In this document: positions 24,894 through 34,154 of the stretch, one piece after another
Numbering within the stretch: the first letter of the stretch is position 1
Layout: each line of letters begins with the position of its first letter
Source of the DNA: Caldilineae bacterium
GTDB lineage: Bacteria > Chloroflexota > Anaerolineae > Epilineales > Epilineaceae
Reading direction: 5' to 3'
Length of the DNA: 64,000 nt
NCBI GenBank assembly: GCA_020634625.1
Contig: JACKBJ010000009.1
Coordinates: forward strand, 1 to 64,000
Notes under the pieces: model-generated
Databases searched by the model: none
The model's input: only the letters and a program-made list of their open reading frames with translations
Told to the model about the DNA's origin: nothing
Translations under genes and position numbers: made by a program

Positions 24894-25745
24894 ATGTCCC
24901 CTGCTGAACCGGACCCCTTCGCCGATCCCGAGTGGCGCGCCGCCAACCGGCGGCTGTGGGACGAGCGCGTGCCGATCCATGTGGCCGGCGACTTCTACGA
25001 CGTGCCGGGCTTTCTGGCTGGCGCCATCACCCTGCGCGACTTCGAACGCGAGGACCTGGGCGATGTCACCGGACGCGAGCTGCTGCACCTGCAGTGCCAC
25101 TTCGGCCTCGACACCCTCAGCTGGGCGCGACTCGGCGCGCAGGTGACCGGTCTCGACTTCTCCGAGCCGGCCATCGAGGCCGCCCGGAGCCTGGCGGCCC
25201 AGCTCGAGCTGGAGGCCCACTTCGTCCAGGCCGACGTGTATTCGGCGGCCGAGCGGCTCGGTCGCCAGTACGACATCGTCTACACCGGCCTCGGGGCCCT
25301 CTGCTGGCTCCCGGACATCGAGCGCTGGGCGGACCAGATCCATGCCCTGCTGCGCCCCGGCGGGATTTTCTATCTGGCCGAGTTCCATCCGATCGGCGAG
25401 GTCTTCGCCGACGACAGCCTGGATCTGGCCTACGATTACTTCGGCAACGATCAGCCACGCGTCTGGGACGAGCCCGGCACCTATGCCGACCTCGAAGCCA
25501 GCACACGGCACAACCGAAGCTACGAGTGGGTCCACCCGGTCAGCCGGGTCCTGGATGCCCTCGCCCGCCGTGGCTTGCGGCTCGAGCGATTCCGCGAGCA
25601 CGACCACACACTCTACCGGCGCTGGCCCTTCCTCGAGCGCGACGACCAGGGCGCCTGGCGCCTGCCCGAGACCCTGCCAAGCCTGCCCCTGATGTACTCG
25701 GCTCGATTCCTGCGGCCGATGGATCCCGGCCCGCCGTCGGCCTAG
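24894..25745 (+). CDS. Class I SAM-dependent methyltransferase
   Basis: 283 residues. Motif I is ELLHLQCHFGLDTLSWA, a variant of the glycine-rich SAM loop. Motif II is VTGLDFSEPAI with the acidic ribose contact, and motif IV is 'YDIVYTGLGALCWLPDIERW'. Motif VI is 'LLRPGGIFYLAEF'. The substrate is unknown; the family acts mostly on small molecules. A weak AGGA site precedes the ATG. Its last four bases overlap the tail of the receiver gene on the opposite strand. Confidence 0.88.
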   Translation: MSPAEPDPFADPEWRAANRRLWDERVPIHVAGDFYDVPGFLAGAITLRDFEREDLGDVTGRELLHLQCHFGLDTLSWARLGAQVTGLDFSEPAIEAARSLAAQLELEAHFVQADVYSAAERLGRQYDIVYTGLGALCWLPDIERWADQIHALLRPGGIFYLAEFHPIGEVFADDSLDLAYDYFGNDQPRVWDEPGTYADLEASTRHNRSYEWVHPVSRVLDALARRGLRLERFREHDHTLYRRWPFLERDDQGAWRLPETLPSLPLMYSARFLRPMDPGPPSA

Positions 25746-26149
25746 CCGCGCGACGCGATGGGCAGGCGATCGACGGGCTCGAGCTCGGTGTCCAGGTGAC
25801 GCAGGGCCTCGATCAACCGCTCGGGCGGCTCGGTCTTGCTGACGAAGGCGTCGGCGCCGCAGCCCAGAGCCGGGTGCTCGGCCTCGGGGTGCACGCTGAG
25901 GACGACCAGTCGCAGATCCGGGTGCTCGCGACGGAGCGTTCGAATCCAAGCGGGAGCCCCCCCCATCAGCGTCAGTCCGGGCAGCTCCCAATCGAGCAAC
26001 AGGCAATCGGGACCGCGTGCCGCGATCAGATCGGGCACTTCGCCGGCCTCGACGGCCTCGGCCACGATCTCCGCTCCGGGCAGGGTCTCGAGCATCAAGC
26101 GGATCGCCGAACGGACCCGCTTCAGATCGTCCGCGACGAGGATTCGCAT
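25742..26149 (-). CDS. Stand-alone response-regulator receiver
   Basis: 135 residues comprising one CheY-like domain: acidic pair D7/D8, phospho-acceptor D53 (LLDWELPG), the switch Ser in 'LVVLSVHP', and a conserved Lys in 'FVSKTEPP'. There is no output domain. It lies 135 bases downstream of the LuxR-type regulator on the same strand and may be fed by the same kinase, acting as a phosphate sink or by protein contact. Confidence 0.88.
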   Translation of the reverse strand: MRILVADDLKRVRSAIRLMLETLPGAEIVAEAVEAGEVPDLIAARGPDCLLLDWELPGLTLMGGAPAWIRTLRREHPDLRLVVLSVHPEAEHPALGCGADAFVSKTEPPERLIEALRHLDTELEPVDRLPIASRG

Positions 26150-26284
26150 CCGGATGCCCCTCCGACCGACCCGACCCCGAGCTGCCCAATGCCTTCGTGG
26201 CAGCAGCTTAGGCAGGCGCGCGCTGCGGCACGCCCGACCGGAGGTGGGTTGCGCGCCCGGTCGTCCGGACAGCCAACGGCCTGG

Positions 26285-26947
26285 TCAGTCGACCAGGCCG
26301 TTCTGGACCGCCAGGGCCACGGCCTCGGTTCGGGAGCTCGCCGCCAGCTTCGAGAGGATGTTGCTGACGTGGAACTTCACCGTCGATCGACTGACCACCA
26401 AGCGCTCGGCGATCTGGCTGTTGTTCGCGCCCTGGACCATCTGAACCAGCACCTCCTGCTCGCGTTGGGTCAGATCGTCGCCCAGGCGATGGCGTGGGCC
26501 GCGGGTCGCCTTCTGGATCAGGGTCTGCGTGGCTTCCGGCGCCAGCGTCGGGCGGCCCTCGCGCGCGGCGCGCACGGCCTTGACCAGCTCCTCGCTGGAG
26601 ATGTTCTTGAGCAGGTAGCCGATGGCGCCGGCGTCCAATGCGCGCTGCACCATGTCCTCCTCCTTGAAGCTCGTCAGCGCGATGATCTGGACCTCGGGCT
26701 GGCGCTCGCGGATGGCGCGGGTCGCCTCGGCGCCGTCCATGCGCGGCATCTTCATGTCCATGATCACGACGTCCGGCCGAAGACGCCGGCAGGCATGCAC
26801 CGCGTCCTCGCCATCGCCAGCTTCTCCGACGAGCTCGAGGTCGTCGTAGGCGGCGAGGAAGGCCGATAGGCCGCTGCGGACCACCGGCTGGTCGTCGACG
26901 ATCATCACCCGGATCGGGCGCTGCGGCATGCCTTGAACGATCGACAT
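26285..26947 (-). CDS. NarL/LuxR-family response regulator
   Basis: 220 residues; the ATG at 26947 follows AAGGAG. The receiver domain (residues 12-130) has D18/D19, phospho-acceptor D64 (VVIMDMKMPR) and K114 (YLLKN). A GerE/LuxR helix-turn-helix (~150-215) includes 'LTQREQEVLVQMVQG' and 'NSQIAERLVVSRSTVKFHVSN'. It begins two bases after the stop of the sensor kinase gene, a standard kinase-regulator pair. Targets are unknown; the divergent stress-protein genes are natural candidates. Confidence 0.93.
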   Translation of the reverse strand: MSIVQGMPQRPIRVMIVDDQPVVRSGLSAFLAAYDDLELVGEAGDGEDAVHACRRLRPDVVIMDMKMPRMDGAEATRAIRERQPEVQIIALTSFKEEDMVQRALDAGAIGYLLKNISSEELVKAVRAAREGRPTLAPEATQTLIQKATRGPRHRLGDDLTQREQEVLVQMVQGANNSQIAERLVVSRSTVKFHVSNILSKLAASSRTEAVALAVQNGLVD

Positions 26948-26949
26948 GG

Positions 26950-28767
26950 CTAGGCTCCTTGTGCCGTTGAGGCGCGGGCTTCGTCCGGGCAAGGCCAGGC
27001 CACCCGGATGCTGGTGCCGCGGCTGGGCCGCGTCAGAATGCTGAGCTCGGCGCCGATCGCATCGGCACGCTCGCGCATGATGGTCAGCCCCAGATGATCG
27101 GCCGGGATGCGCAGGGGATCGAATCCCCGACCGTTGTCCCGAACCGTCAGGACGAGCAGCCGGCTTGACTCGGCGGCGCCGGGGATCGCGGTCCTGCCCC
27201 TCGCTGCGGGTTCGAGCTCCATTGCGACCCAGGCCTGGGTGGCCTGAGCATGTTTGGCAACGTTGTTCAGCGCTTCCTGCGCGATGCGGTAGTAGGCCTC
27301 CTTGACCTCGTAGGGCAGGCTGGCCGTCGCATCGACGCCGAGCTCGACCCGAAGTCGGGAGCGGCCGGCGGTCGCCTCGCCCAGCTGCGCCAGCAGCTCG
27401 GCCAGCGGCACCTCCGCCAGAGTCGTCGGACGCAGCTCCAGGAGCAGCGCCCGCATCTCGGCCAGGGCACCGCGGGTCAGCTGTCGCATCTCGTCCAGTC
27501 GTCGCCGGCCCTCGGCCTCGTCGCGCTCCCAGAGCCGGGGCAGGACCTCGGCGATCATGCTGGCCGAAAACAGCGTCTGGGTCACCGAGTCGTGCAGGTC
27601 CCGCGCGATGCGGTTGCGCTCGGCGGTGACGGCGGCGCGAGCCGCCTGACCGCGCAACCGATCGTTTTCCAGCGCCAGCGCCGCCTGATCGGCCAGGCTG
27701 GACGCCAGTCCCAGGGTCTCGTCGTCGAAGGCGCGCGCGCTCCGAAAGCCGATCTCGAGCGCGCCGTAGACCTTGCCGCGCGGCAGGAGCAAGGGCAGCG
27801 CCAGGCTGACCCACGACGCGCCCGAATCCGGGAGACCTTCGGCCGCCCGACCCTGGTCTCGTGCGGCGGCCGTGGCAGCGGAAGGCCCGGCAGGCGGCCC
27901 GAGAGCGCCGGCAGGCGGCTCGACGGCTCGCGAACGAGGCTCCCTGGCACCGGCGAGCGACTCGCCGGGCCCGGCGACGACGGTCGATCCGCCATCGGCC
28001 TGGATCGGTCGGTGCTCACGAACCGCGCGAGCCAGGCTCGAATCGGCGTCGAGCGGCAGCGACTCGGCATCGGCCTGCCTCCCGATTCCGACGGCGGCCT
28101 CGACCTCCAGCCGCCGGGTCTCCGGATGGAGCCGGTACACCGCGCAGCGGTCGGCATCGAGCAGCTCGGCTGCCTGCCGCACGACGTGCGCCAGGATCTC
28201 GTCCAGACCGCGACCGGCATTGAGCAGCTCGAGCGTGTCGCGCAGGCCGGCGGCCACCTGCCGGCGGCGGTCGAGCTGGCGGGTCCGCCGCGCAACCCTG
28301 GCTTCCAGCAGGGCCTCGGTCTGCTTGTACGGGCTCAGGTCGATGGCGGCGGCCAGGGCGATCGACGCGCCGTCGAGCTCCGCGCTGCTCAGTCCGATCT
28401 GCAACGCGAACTCGCTGCCATCGCCCCGTAGGCCGATCAGCTCCCGGCCCGCGGCCATGGGCCGGGCACCCGGTCCAGCCATGAAGTCCTGCCGATGCCG
28501 GGCATGTGCCCCGCGCAAGCGTTCTGGCAGGAGCTGCTCGATCGGCAGCCCGAGCATCGCCGCCCGGGTGCGCCCGAAGAGCGCGGCCGCCGGCGGATTG
28601 ACCAGGCGGATCGCGCCCGAGGCATCGACCGCGATCAGGGCCACCGGCGCCGACTCGAAGAGGTCGCCAAGTCGGACCGACCCGGTCGTCGGCCCGGCCG
28701 CGTCGGTCCCGGACCCGAGCTGGACCGTGATCCGCTCCGCAGGTTGCTGCCGACTCGGTTCGTCCAT
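26950..28767 (-). CDS. PAS-GAF sensor histidine kinase (HisKA_3 type)
   Basis: 605 residues, no membrane segment. A PAS domain (~32-150) is followed by a short coiled coil. A GAF domain (~180-370) is interrupted by a ~50-residue Pro/Ala/Gly-rich insertion at ~265-315. The HisKA_3 dimerisation region has the phosphate-accepting H392 in RDLHDSVTQTLF. A HATPase_c domain follows (N-box 'EALNNVAKHA', G-box 'DNGRGFD'). This NarX/DegS-type layout pairs with the NarL-type regulator directly downstream. Cytosolic PAS and GAF domains point to an internal redox, gas or ligand signal. A TATAGT -10 box lies at 28832-28827 with a weak -35 box. Confidence 0.92.
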   Translation of the reverse strand: MDEPSRQQPAERITVQLGSGTDAAGPTTGSVRLGDLFESAPVALIAVDASGAIRLVNPPAAALFGRTRAAMLGLPIEQLLPERLRGAHARHRQDFMAGPGARPMAAGRELIGLRGDGSEFALQIGLSSAELDGASIALAAAIDLSPYKQTEALLEARVARRTRQLDRRRQVAAGLRDTLELLNAGRGLDEILAHVVRQAAELLDADRCAVYRLHPETRRLEVEAAVGIGRQADAESLPLDADSSLARAVREHRPIQADGGSTVVAGPGESLAGAREPRSRAVEPPAGALGPPAGPSAATAAARDQGRAAEGLPDSGASWVSLALPLLLPRGKVYGALEIGFRSARAFDDETLGLASSLADQAALALENDRLRGQAARAAVTAERNRIARDLHDSVTQTLFSASMIAEVLPRLWERDEAEGRRRLDEMRQLTRGALAEMRALLLELRPTTLAEVPLAELLAQLGEATAGRSRLRVELGVDATASLPYEVKEAYYRIAQEALNNVAKHAQATQAWVAMELEPAARGRTAIPGAAESSRLLVLTVRDNGRGFDPLRIPADHLGLTIMRERADAIGAELSILTRPSRGTSIRVAWPCPDEARASTAQGA

Positions 28768-28908
28768 CGATCGCCGCGCTCCATCCCCGGTCTTGAGCCG
28801 TCTCGTGCCAGCCGGATACGGTGCGAACTATACCAGCGGCAACAAGCGGACTCCAGGCGGCGAGCCCAGCCGGTGGGGCGACGCAAGCCATCCCCCATCC
28901 CGTCCCTG

Positions 28909-28926
28909 CCTGGCCACCTGGCCAGG
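28909..28926. promoter_or_regulatory. Palindromic operator, site A
   Basis: CCTGGCCA-CC-TGGCCAGG has perfect 8-bp arms. It lies in the divergent region between the sensor kinase and the stress-protein genes, 46 bases upstream of the predicted -35 box of the latter. A further half-site, CCTGGCCAG, is at 28933-28941. It matches two other sites in this window (46016-46033, 57154-57171). Confidence 0.6.
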
Positions 28927-28972
28927 GTCGCGCCTGGCCAGACGAAGAGCGGTGAGGCTGTTCGCCCTGGCC

Positions 28973-29002
28973 TTGCCCGCGGACCTCGGAATGGACTAGC
29001 CT
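28973..29002 (+). promoter_or_regulatory. Predicted promoter of the stress-protein genes
   Basis: TTGCCC at 28973-28978, an 18-base spacer and TAGCCT at 28997-29002; predicted start near 29009. It is a weak match, supported mainly by its resemblance to the dsbD promoter. Confidence 0.3.
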
Positions 29003-29041
29003 TGGAGCGTAGCCCGTGATGAACCCAAAGGAGGTCCGTTC

Positions 29042-30004
29042 ATGGCCGGCACGGCAGACTTCGTCGGTGGCCCCAACATCCTCGTGCCACTCGACGCCTC
29101 CGACCTGGCCGAGAAAGCACTGGACTTCTCGGCCGCGCTCGCACGGCGTTCGGGCGGCCGACTGACCCTCGTCACGGTGCCCTTGCTCTACCACCTCGAC
29201 CTCTCCGCCCTGCACCCCTATCCCGGCGGACGGAGCGCTCCAGACTACATCGCACCGCCGGACGAGCTGATTCGGGCTTCGGTCGCCGAAGCCGAACAGT
29301 ATCTTCAGCTCACGGCCGCGCGCCTGACGCGCGAGGGCCTGAAGGTCGACGCCCGGGTGGTCAGCGCGATGCCGGCCGACGCGATCCTCGACCAGGCCGA
29401 GAGCGGGGCCGCCGACCTGATCGTGATGGCGACGCATGGCCGCGGGGGCGTCTCGCGCTGGGCCATGGGCAGCGTGACCGACAAGGTGCTGCAGGCGTCG
29501 CCCTGCCCGATCATCGTGCTGCGCGGCGGTCGACAGCGCGACCCGATCGCGCTGTCCAAGATCCTGGTGCCGCTCGACGGCTCGGCGCTCGCCGAGGCCT
29601 GTCTGCTGAGGCTGCTGCCGCTGGCCAAAGCCTTCGAGGCACAGCTCGCGCTGGTTCAGGTGATCGTACCGCTCGAGACCCTGCCGATCGAGATCGTCGG
29701 CGCGATGCTGGCAGGCGAGGAGCTCTACCGCGAGGAGGTGGCCGGCTATCTGGAGACCCAGGCCGAACGGCTGCGATCCGAAGGGCTCGACGTGAGCACG
29801 GAGGTCTTGCTGGGCGACTCGGTGGCCGAGACCCTGCTCGAGCGCAGCGCGCGCGACGACTGCGACATGATCGCGCTCTCGACCCACGGCCGCGGCGGCC
29901 TGCGCCGATGGGCCTTCGGGAGCGTCGCCGATCGCCTGGTGCGTCAAGCCGACACGCCGGTCTTCGTGGTCCGCGAGGCCAACCCGCCGGTCAACGCCGG
30001 CTGA
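29042..30004 (+). CDS. Double-domain universal stress protein
   Basis: 320 residues with AAAGGAGG before the ATG. Two UspA domains lie in tandem (~11-160 and ~170-312). Each has the start 'ILVPLD' and the nucleotide-binding signature G-x2-G-x9-G-S: 'GRGGVSRWAMGSVTDKV' in the first and 'GRGGLRRWAFGSVADRL' in the second, so both domains should bind ATP. These are cytosolic proteins induced by stress or growth arrest. It is followed by a second such gene and a K+ channel on the same strand. Confidence 0.93.
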   Translation: MAGTADFVGGPNILVPLDASDLAEKALDFSAALARRSGGRLTLVTVPLLYHLDLSALHPYPGGRSAPDYIAPPDELIRASVAEAEQYLQLTAARLTREGLKVDARVVSAMPADAILDQAESGAADLIVMATHGRGGVSRWAMGSVTDKVLQASPCPIIVLRGGRQRDPIALSKILVPLDGSALAEACLLRLLPLAKAFEAQLALVQVIVPLETLPIEIVGAMLAGEELYREEVAGYLETQAERLRSEGLDVSTEVLLGDSVAETLLERSARDDCDMIALSTHGRGGLRRWAFGSVADRLVRQADTPVFVVREANPPVNAG

Positions 30005-30114
30005 CGCCGCTCCGAACAACCCCTTGCCGACCGTGGACCTGTCACGGCACCGGCATCCGCACCACAGCGCTCGAACCCTGCCCGCACCACCACGCCTCGA
30101 GGGAGTCCCGAACC

Positions 30115-31020
30115 ATGACCGACACCATCCTGGTCCCGCTTGATGGATCCGAGCTCGCCGAGCAGGCCCTGCCGCATGCGGCCGCGCTGGCGCGCGCCCT
30201 CGCCGTGCCCGTGACGCTGGCCCGCGTGCCCGAGTCCGTGGTGGTCCCGGTGGTCAGCGCCGGTATCTGGATCACGCACGAGGTCGAGGCAGCCGAGGCC
30301 CGCGAGCAGGCCGAGGCCTATTTGAGCGCGCTGGCCGAGAGCCCGATCTTCGAGGGCATCACGGTCGGCCACGCGATCCCCTCGGTGCCGGTTGCCGCCG
30401 GCTTGCTGGACATCATCGAAGCCGAGCAGCCGCAGCTGGTGGTGATGACCACCCATGGCCGATCCGGCTTGCAGCGCGTCCTGCTGGGCAGCGTCGCCGA
30501 CAAGCTGGTCCGCAGCTCGCCAGCGCCGGTCTATCTGGTTCGCGCCAGCGAGACCCCGCCCGAGCCCCGCTTCGACCGCATCCTCGTCCCCTTGGACGGT
30601 TCGGAGCTGTCACGTGCCGCGCTTGGGCCGGCGACGGAGCTGGCCCGTGCGACGGGCGCCAGCCTCTTGCTGGTGCGCGTGCCCACCGTCCCCGGGTATA
30701 CCACGGTGATCCCCGAGAACGCTGGCATGATCCCGGCGCTGCTACGCGAGGAGACGCTGCACGCCGGCGAGTACCTCGAACGCCTGGCCCAACCGCTGCG
30801 CGACGCTGGCCTGACCGTCGACACCGAGGCGGCCGTGGTCATGGCCGGCACGGTTGCCGAAGGCTTGCTGACCGCCGCGCAGGACCAGTCAGCCGGACTG
30901 ATCATGATGACCACCCACGGGCGATCGGGTATCGGTCGTTGGCTCTTCGGAAGCGTGGCCGACGGCATCGTGCGCCACGCCGAGGTGCCGGTCTGGCTGA
31001 TCCGGAGCCGGCGCGACTGA
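30115..31020 (+). CDS. Second double-domain universal stress protein
   Basis: 301 residues from the ATG at 30115 (GGGAG upstream). Again two UspA domains (~3-145, ~155-298) with 'TILVPLDGSELAEQAL' and 'RILVPLDGSELSRAAL' at their starts, and ATP-loop signatures 'THGRSGLQRVLLGSVADKL' and 'THGRSGIGRWLFGSVADGI'. It is more similar in motif wording to many Chloroflexota and archaeal Usps than the upstream copy. The 110-base gap to the first usp contains no terminator, so they are probably co-transcribed. Confidence 0.93.
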   Translation: MTDTILVPLDGSELAEQALPHAAALARALAVPVTLARVPESVVVPVVSAGIWITHEVEAAEAREQAEAYLSALAESPIFEGITVGHAIPSVPVAAGLLDIIEAEQPQLVVMTTHGRSGLQRVLLGSVADKLVRSSPAPVYLVRASETPPEPRFDRILVPLDGSELSRAALGPATELARATGASLLLVRVPTVPGYTTVIPENAGMIPALLREETLHAGEYLERLAQPLRDAGLTVDTEAAVVMAGTVAEGLLTAAQDQSAGLIMMTTHGRSGIGRWLFGSVADGIVRHAEVPVWLIRSRRD

Positions 31021-31036
31021 CCCGCTTCGACGGACT

Positions 31037-31065
31037 TTGTGCGTCGGCCCGCCATGCCCTAGCAT
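31037..31065 (+). promoter_or_regulatory. Promoter of the K+ channel gene, probably leaderless
   Basis: TTGTGC at 31037-31042, a 17-base spacer and TAGCAT at 31060-31065. The ATG is at 31073, only seven bases after the -10 box, and has no ribosome site, so transcript and reading frame should begin together. Confidence 0.45.
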
Positions 31066-31072
31066 CCGGGGC

Positions 31073-32122
31073 ATGAGCCCACGCGCGCGTCCCGACTTCG
31101 GCAACCCGATCCGCCGGCTTCAGCTGGCGGTGCTGGCCTTGATCGGGTTGCTGGTCATCGGCACCCTGGGTTTCCGAACCCTGGCCGACGCCAGCCTCAT
31201 CGACGCGCTGCTGATGACGGTCATCTCGATCTCCACCGTCGGCTACCAGGAGGTCGTGCCGCTCGAGACCACGACCGTCAAGCTCTTCTCGATCGGCCTG
31301 ATCCTGGCCTCGGTGGTCATCAGCGCCTGGGCCGTCGCCAGCGTGGCCGAGCTGGTCTTCGCCGAGTACCTGTGGACCTTCGTGGGGAGACAACGGATGC
31401 AGGGACGAATCGACCGATTGAGCGACCACATCATCGTCTGCGGCTATGGCCGCATGGGCCGCAGCGTGGTCCAGGAGCTCGTCCACGAGCATGAGCCCTT
31501 CATCGTCATCGAGAGCAACGCGGAGCGAGAGGCCTGGTTGCTCGAAGCCGGTCACGCCTTCGTTGGCGACGACGCGACGCATGACGACTGCCTGCGCGCC
31601 GCCGGTCTCGATCGCGCCCGCGCCTTGATCGCCGTCACCGGCTCGGACGCGGTCAACCTGATGATCGTGCTCGGCGCGCGCGACCTGAACCCCAAGCTGC
31701 GCATCGCCGCGCGCGCCGACGACCCCGATTCGATCCAGAAGCTGTATCGCGCCGGCGCCGACTACGTGCTGCACCACCATGGCACCGGCGCGCTGCACCT
31801 GGCGTTGTCGGTCACCGACCCGGTGGTCGAGGAAGTCCTCAACCAGCTCCTTCCGCGTGGCGGCGTAATGGACTTCGGACAGCTGCACGTCGACGCCGGG
31901 GACAACCTGGAGGGTCGGTCCATCGCCGATCTCGACCTGCGGCGCTACGGCGCCCTGGTCCTGGCGCTGCGCAGCGAGGAAGCGCTGCTCTTGCCGCCCC
32001 CGATCGACCGTCCCCTGTCCGCCGGCGACATCCTGGTCGTGGCCGGCTCGTCGGGCGCGCTGTTGAAGATGCGTCGCCAGCTGGGCGAACCGGCGCCTAG
32101 TAGAGCCGCTCGCCGTCGATGA
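31073..32122 (+). CDS. Two-TM potassium channel with RCK (TrkA) domain
   Basis: 349 residues. Two membrane segments (~16-38, ~68-98) flank a pore loop with the selectivity filter TVGYQ (55-59), where most bacterial channels have TVGYG. An RCK_N domain follows, with the Rossmann loop GYGRMG (124-129). A TrkA_C domain ends near residue 340. The pore would open on ligand binding to the cytosolic RCK ring. Its position after two Usps suggests a role in stress or osmotic response. It overlaps asnB tail to tail by 26 bases. Confidence 0.88.
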   Translation: MSPRARPDFGNPIRRLQLAVLALIGLLVIGTLGFRTLADASLIDALLMTVISISTVGYQEVVPLETTTVKLFSIGLILASVVISAWAVASVAELVFAEYLWTFVGRQRMQGRIDRLSDHIIVCGYGRMGRSVVQELVHEHEPFIVIESNAEREAWLLEAGHAFVGDDATHDDCLRAAGLDRARALIAVTGSDAVNLMIVLGARDLNPKLRIAARADDPDSIQKLYRAGADYVLHHHGTGALHLALSVTDPVVEEVLNQLLPRGGVMDFGQLHVDAGDNLEGRSIADLDLRRYGALVLALRSEEALLLPPPIDRPLSAGDILVVAGSSGALLKMRRQLGEPAPSRAARRR

Positions 32123-34001
32123 AGATGCGGTGCCAGAGCTCCAGCACGACCAGGGACATCACCTGCTTGAGGCCGACGAACTCGCGCGCCTGCATCCCGC
32201 TCACCAGGGCCGCCACGGACTCGGGATCGAAGTAGCCGCGCCGCCGGACTCGCTCGGGGTCCAGGTTCTCTCGCACCAACGCCGAAAACTGCGGCTGGGC
32301 GAAGAAGTGCTCTACCGGGAAGAAGAAGGGGATCTTGGGCCGCTTCGCGACCTCGGGTGGCAGGAGGCGGCGCGCCAGACGGCGCTCGAGCACCTTGTCG
32401 GCCAAACCCCGCACCTTGAGCCGCGGCGGCAGGCGGAAGGCCGCCTCGATCAGCCGATGATCGAGGAAGGGCAGGCGCAGCTCGAGCCCGTGCGCCATGG
32501 TGTTCTTGTCCTGGCGGATCAAGGACCAGTCCTGCAGCCAGTCGTCGTACTGCAGCTTGAGCAGACGATCCAGAAGCAGCCCTCCGCCGTCGCGCAGCGG
32601 CGGCACCCAGGCTTCGCTGGCCAACCGCTTGCGTCCCTCGGCGTACAGGGCCTGGCGCTCCGACAAGCCCCACAGGGTCTTGAGCGCGACGTAGCTGCCC
32701 GAGAGGTCGCGCTTCCCGTAGCCGGCCATGAAGTCGATCACGCGGGCCTTGCCGCGTCGGCCGAGGTAGGCGGGAAAGACGAAGCCCCGATCCAACAGGC
32801 CCACCGGCAAGGCGCGGAGCAGCGGCATGGTCAGGGACTCATGCGCCCAATCGGGCATCAGCCGACGGTAGGCATCCACCAACAGGATCAACTTGTGGAA
32901 GCTGTAGCCGCCGTACATCTCGTCGGCGCCTTCGCCGCCCAGCACCACCTTGAGCTCGCCGGAAGCCGCTGCCGCCAGGCGATCGAAGGCCAGGATCAGC
33001 GCATCGCCCACCGGCCGGTCCATGTGCCAGATGACCTTCGGCAGCCGGGCGAAGTCCTCCGAGCCGCAATGCACCGCATGGTGCTCGGTACCCAGCAGGC
33101 GGGCGGTCTCGGCCGCCAGCGCCGTCTCGTCGATCCCGGAGCCGAAGCCGATCGACCAGGTGCTGACCCGGTCCGAGAAGCGCCGCATCGCGGCCACCAC
33201 CAGGCTGGAGTCGACGCCACCCGAGAGGTAGGCACCGACCGGCACGTCGCTGCGCATGGCCAGGCGCACGGCATCGAAGAAGCCGGCCTCGAGGCGGTCC
33301 AGTGCCTCGTCCGCCGTCGGATAGGGACCGCCCTCGGTCAGCCGAATGTCCCAGTAGCGCTCGATCTTGGGCGCCTGACCCGGCCGCAACAGCATGCGAT
33401 GCGCCGCCGGCAAGGTGTGGATGCCTTCGAACATGGTGGCCGGCTCGGGCACGTAGCGCAGGCCGAGGTAGGCGTCGATGGCCGGCACGTTGACCCGGGC
33501 CGGGATCTGGGACGCCGCCAGCAGCGCCTTGATCTCGGAGGCGAAGGCCAGTCGCTCGCCCGCGCTCCACCAGTACAAGGGCTTCTGACCGCAGCGGTCG
33601 CGTGCCAGGAAGATGGTGCCGTCGCGCGCATCGAAGAGCGCCAGCGCGAACATGCCGTTGAAGCGCTCGACGCAAGCCGGTCCCCAGGCCTCCCAGGCGT
33701 GCACGATGACTTCGGTGTCGGAACGGGTGGCGAAGACATGGCCCATCCGACGCAGCTCGTCGGCCAGCTCGACGTAGTTGTAGATCTCGCCGTTCTGCAC
33801 CACCGCCACCTGCCCATCCTCGCTGAAGATGGGCTGGTCGCCGCCTTCGAGATCGATGATCGAGAGGCGGACCATGCCCATCGACAGGCGCGGGTGCTCG
33901 AAGCGACCCTCACCATCCGGACCCCGATGCCGGATGCGATCGGCCATGCGATCGAGCAAGCCGGGCGCCTCGAAGCCGGTGAAACCGAAGATGCCGCACA
34001 T
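32097..34001 (-). CDS. asnB: Asparagine synthase, glutamine-hydrolysing
   Basis: 634 residues in the class II amidotransferase layout. The N-terminal glutaminase domain has catalytic Cys2 after Met removal (MCGIFGF), RLSIIDLEGG and the 'NGEIYNY' oxyanion region. The C-terminal synthetase domain has the PP-loop SGGVDSS, followed by 'GFGSGIDET' and 'GGEGADEMYGGY'. It makes Asn from Asp, Gln and ATP; some paralogues amidate cell-surface substrates instead. This genome also has AsnA (44759-45895), so the two may serve different conditions or one may have another acceptor. Confidence 0.93.
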   Translation of the reverse strand: MCGIFGFTGFEAPGLLDRMADRIRHRGPDGEGRFEHPRLSMGMVRLSIIDLEGGDQPIFSEDGQVAVVQNGEIYNYVELADELRRMGHVFATRSDTEVIVHAWEAWGPACVERFNGMFALALFDARDGTIFLARDRCGQKPLYWWSAGERLAFASEIKALLAASQIPARVNVPAIDAYLGLRYVPEPATMFEGIHTLPAAHRMLLRPGQAPKIERYWDIRLTEGGPYPTADEALDRLEAGFFDAVRLAMRSDVPVGAYLSGGVDSSLVVAAMRRFSDRVSTWSIGFGSGIDETALAAETARLLGTEHHAVHCGSEDFARLPKVIWHMDRPVGDALILAFDRLAAAASGELKVVLGGEGADEMYGGYSFHKLILLVDAYRRLMPDWAHESLTMPLLRALPVGLLDRGFVFPAYLGRRGKARVIDFMAGYGKRDLSGSYVALKTLWGLSERQALYAEGRKRLASEAWVPPLRDGGGLLLDRLLKLQYDDWLQDWSLIRQDKNTMAHGLELRLPFLDHRLIEAAFRLPPRLKVRGLADKVLERRLARRLLPPEVAKRPKIPFFFPVEHFFAQPQFSALVRENLDPERVRRRGYFDPESVAALVSGMQAREFVGLKQVMSLVVLELWHRIFIDGERLY

Positions 34002-34154
34002 GCCGCCCTCAGCGCGTCGACGCGGAGGCGCGCGGCAAGGTCGAAAGGGCGGCGCTCGGTCGGATCATCGCGGTTCCTGGTGGCATGGCACGAGCGGCGA
34101 TCGGGTTGCGGGCGAGCTTGGAAGGCCGGCAATCATAGGCCCGGCGCGGCCGAC

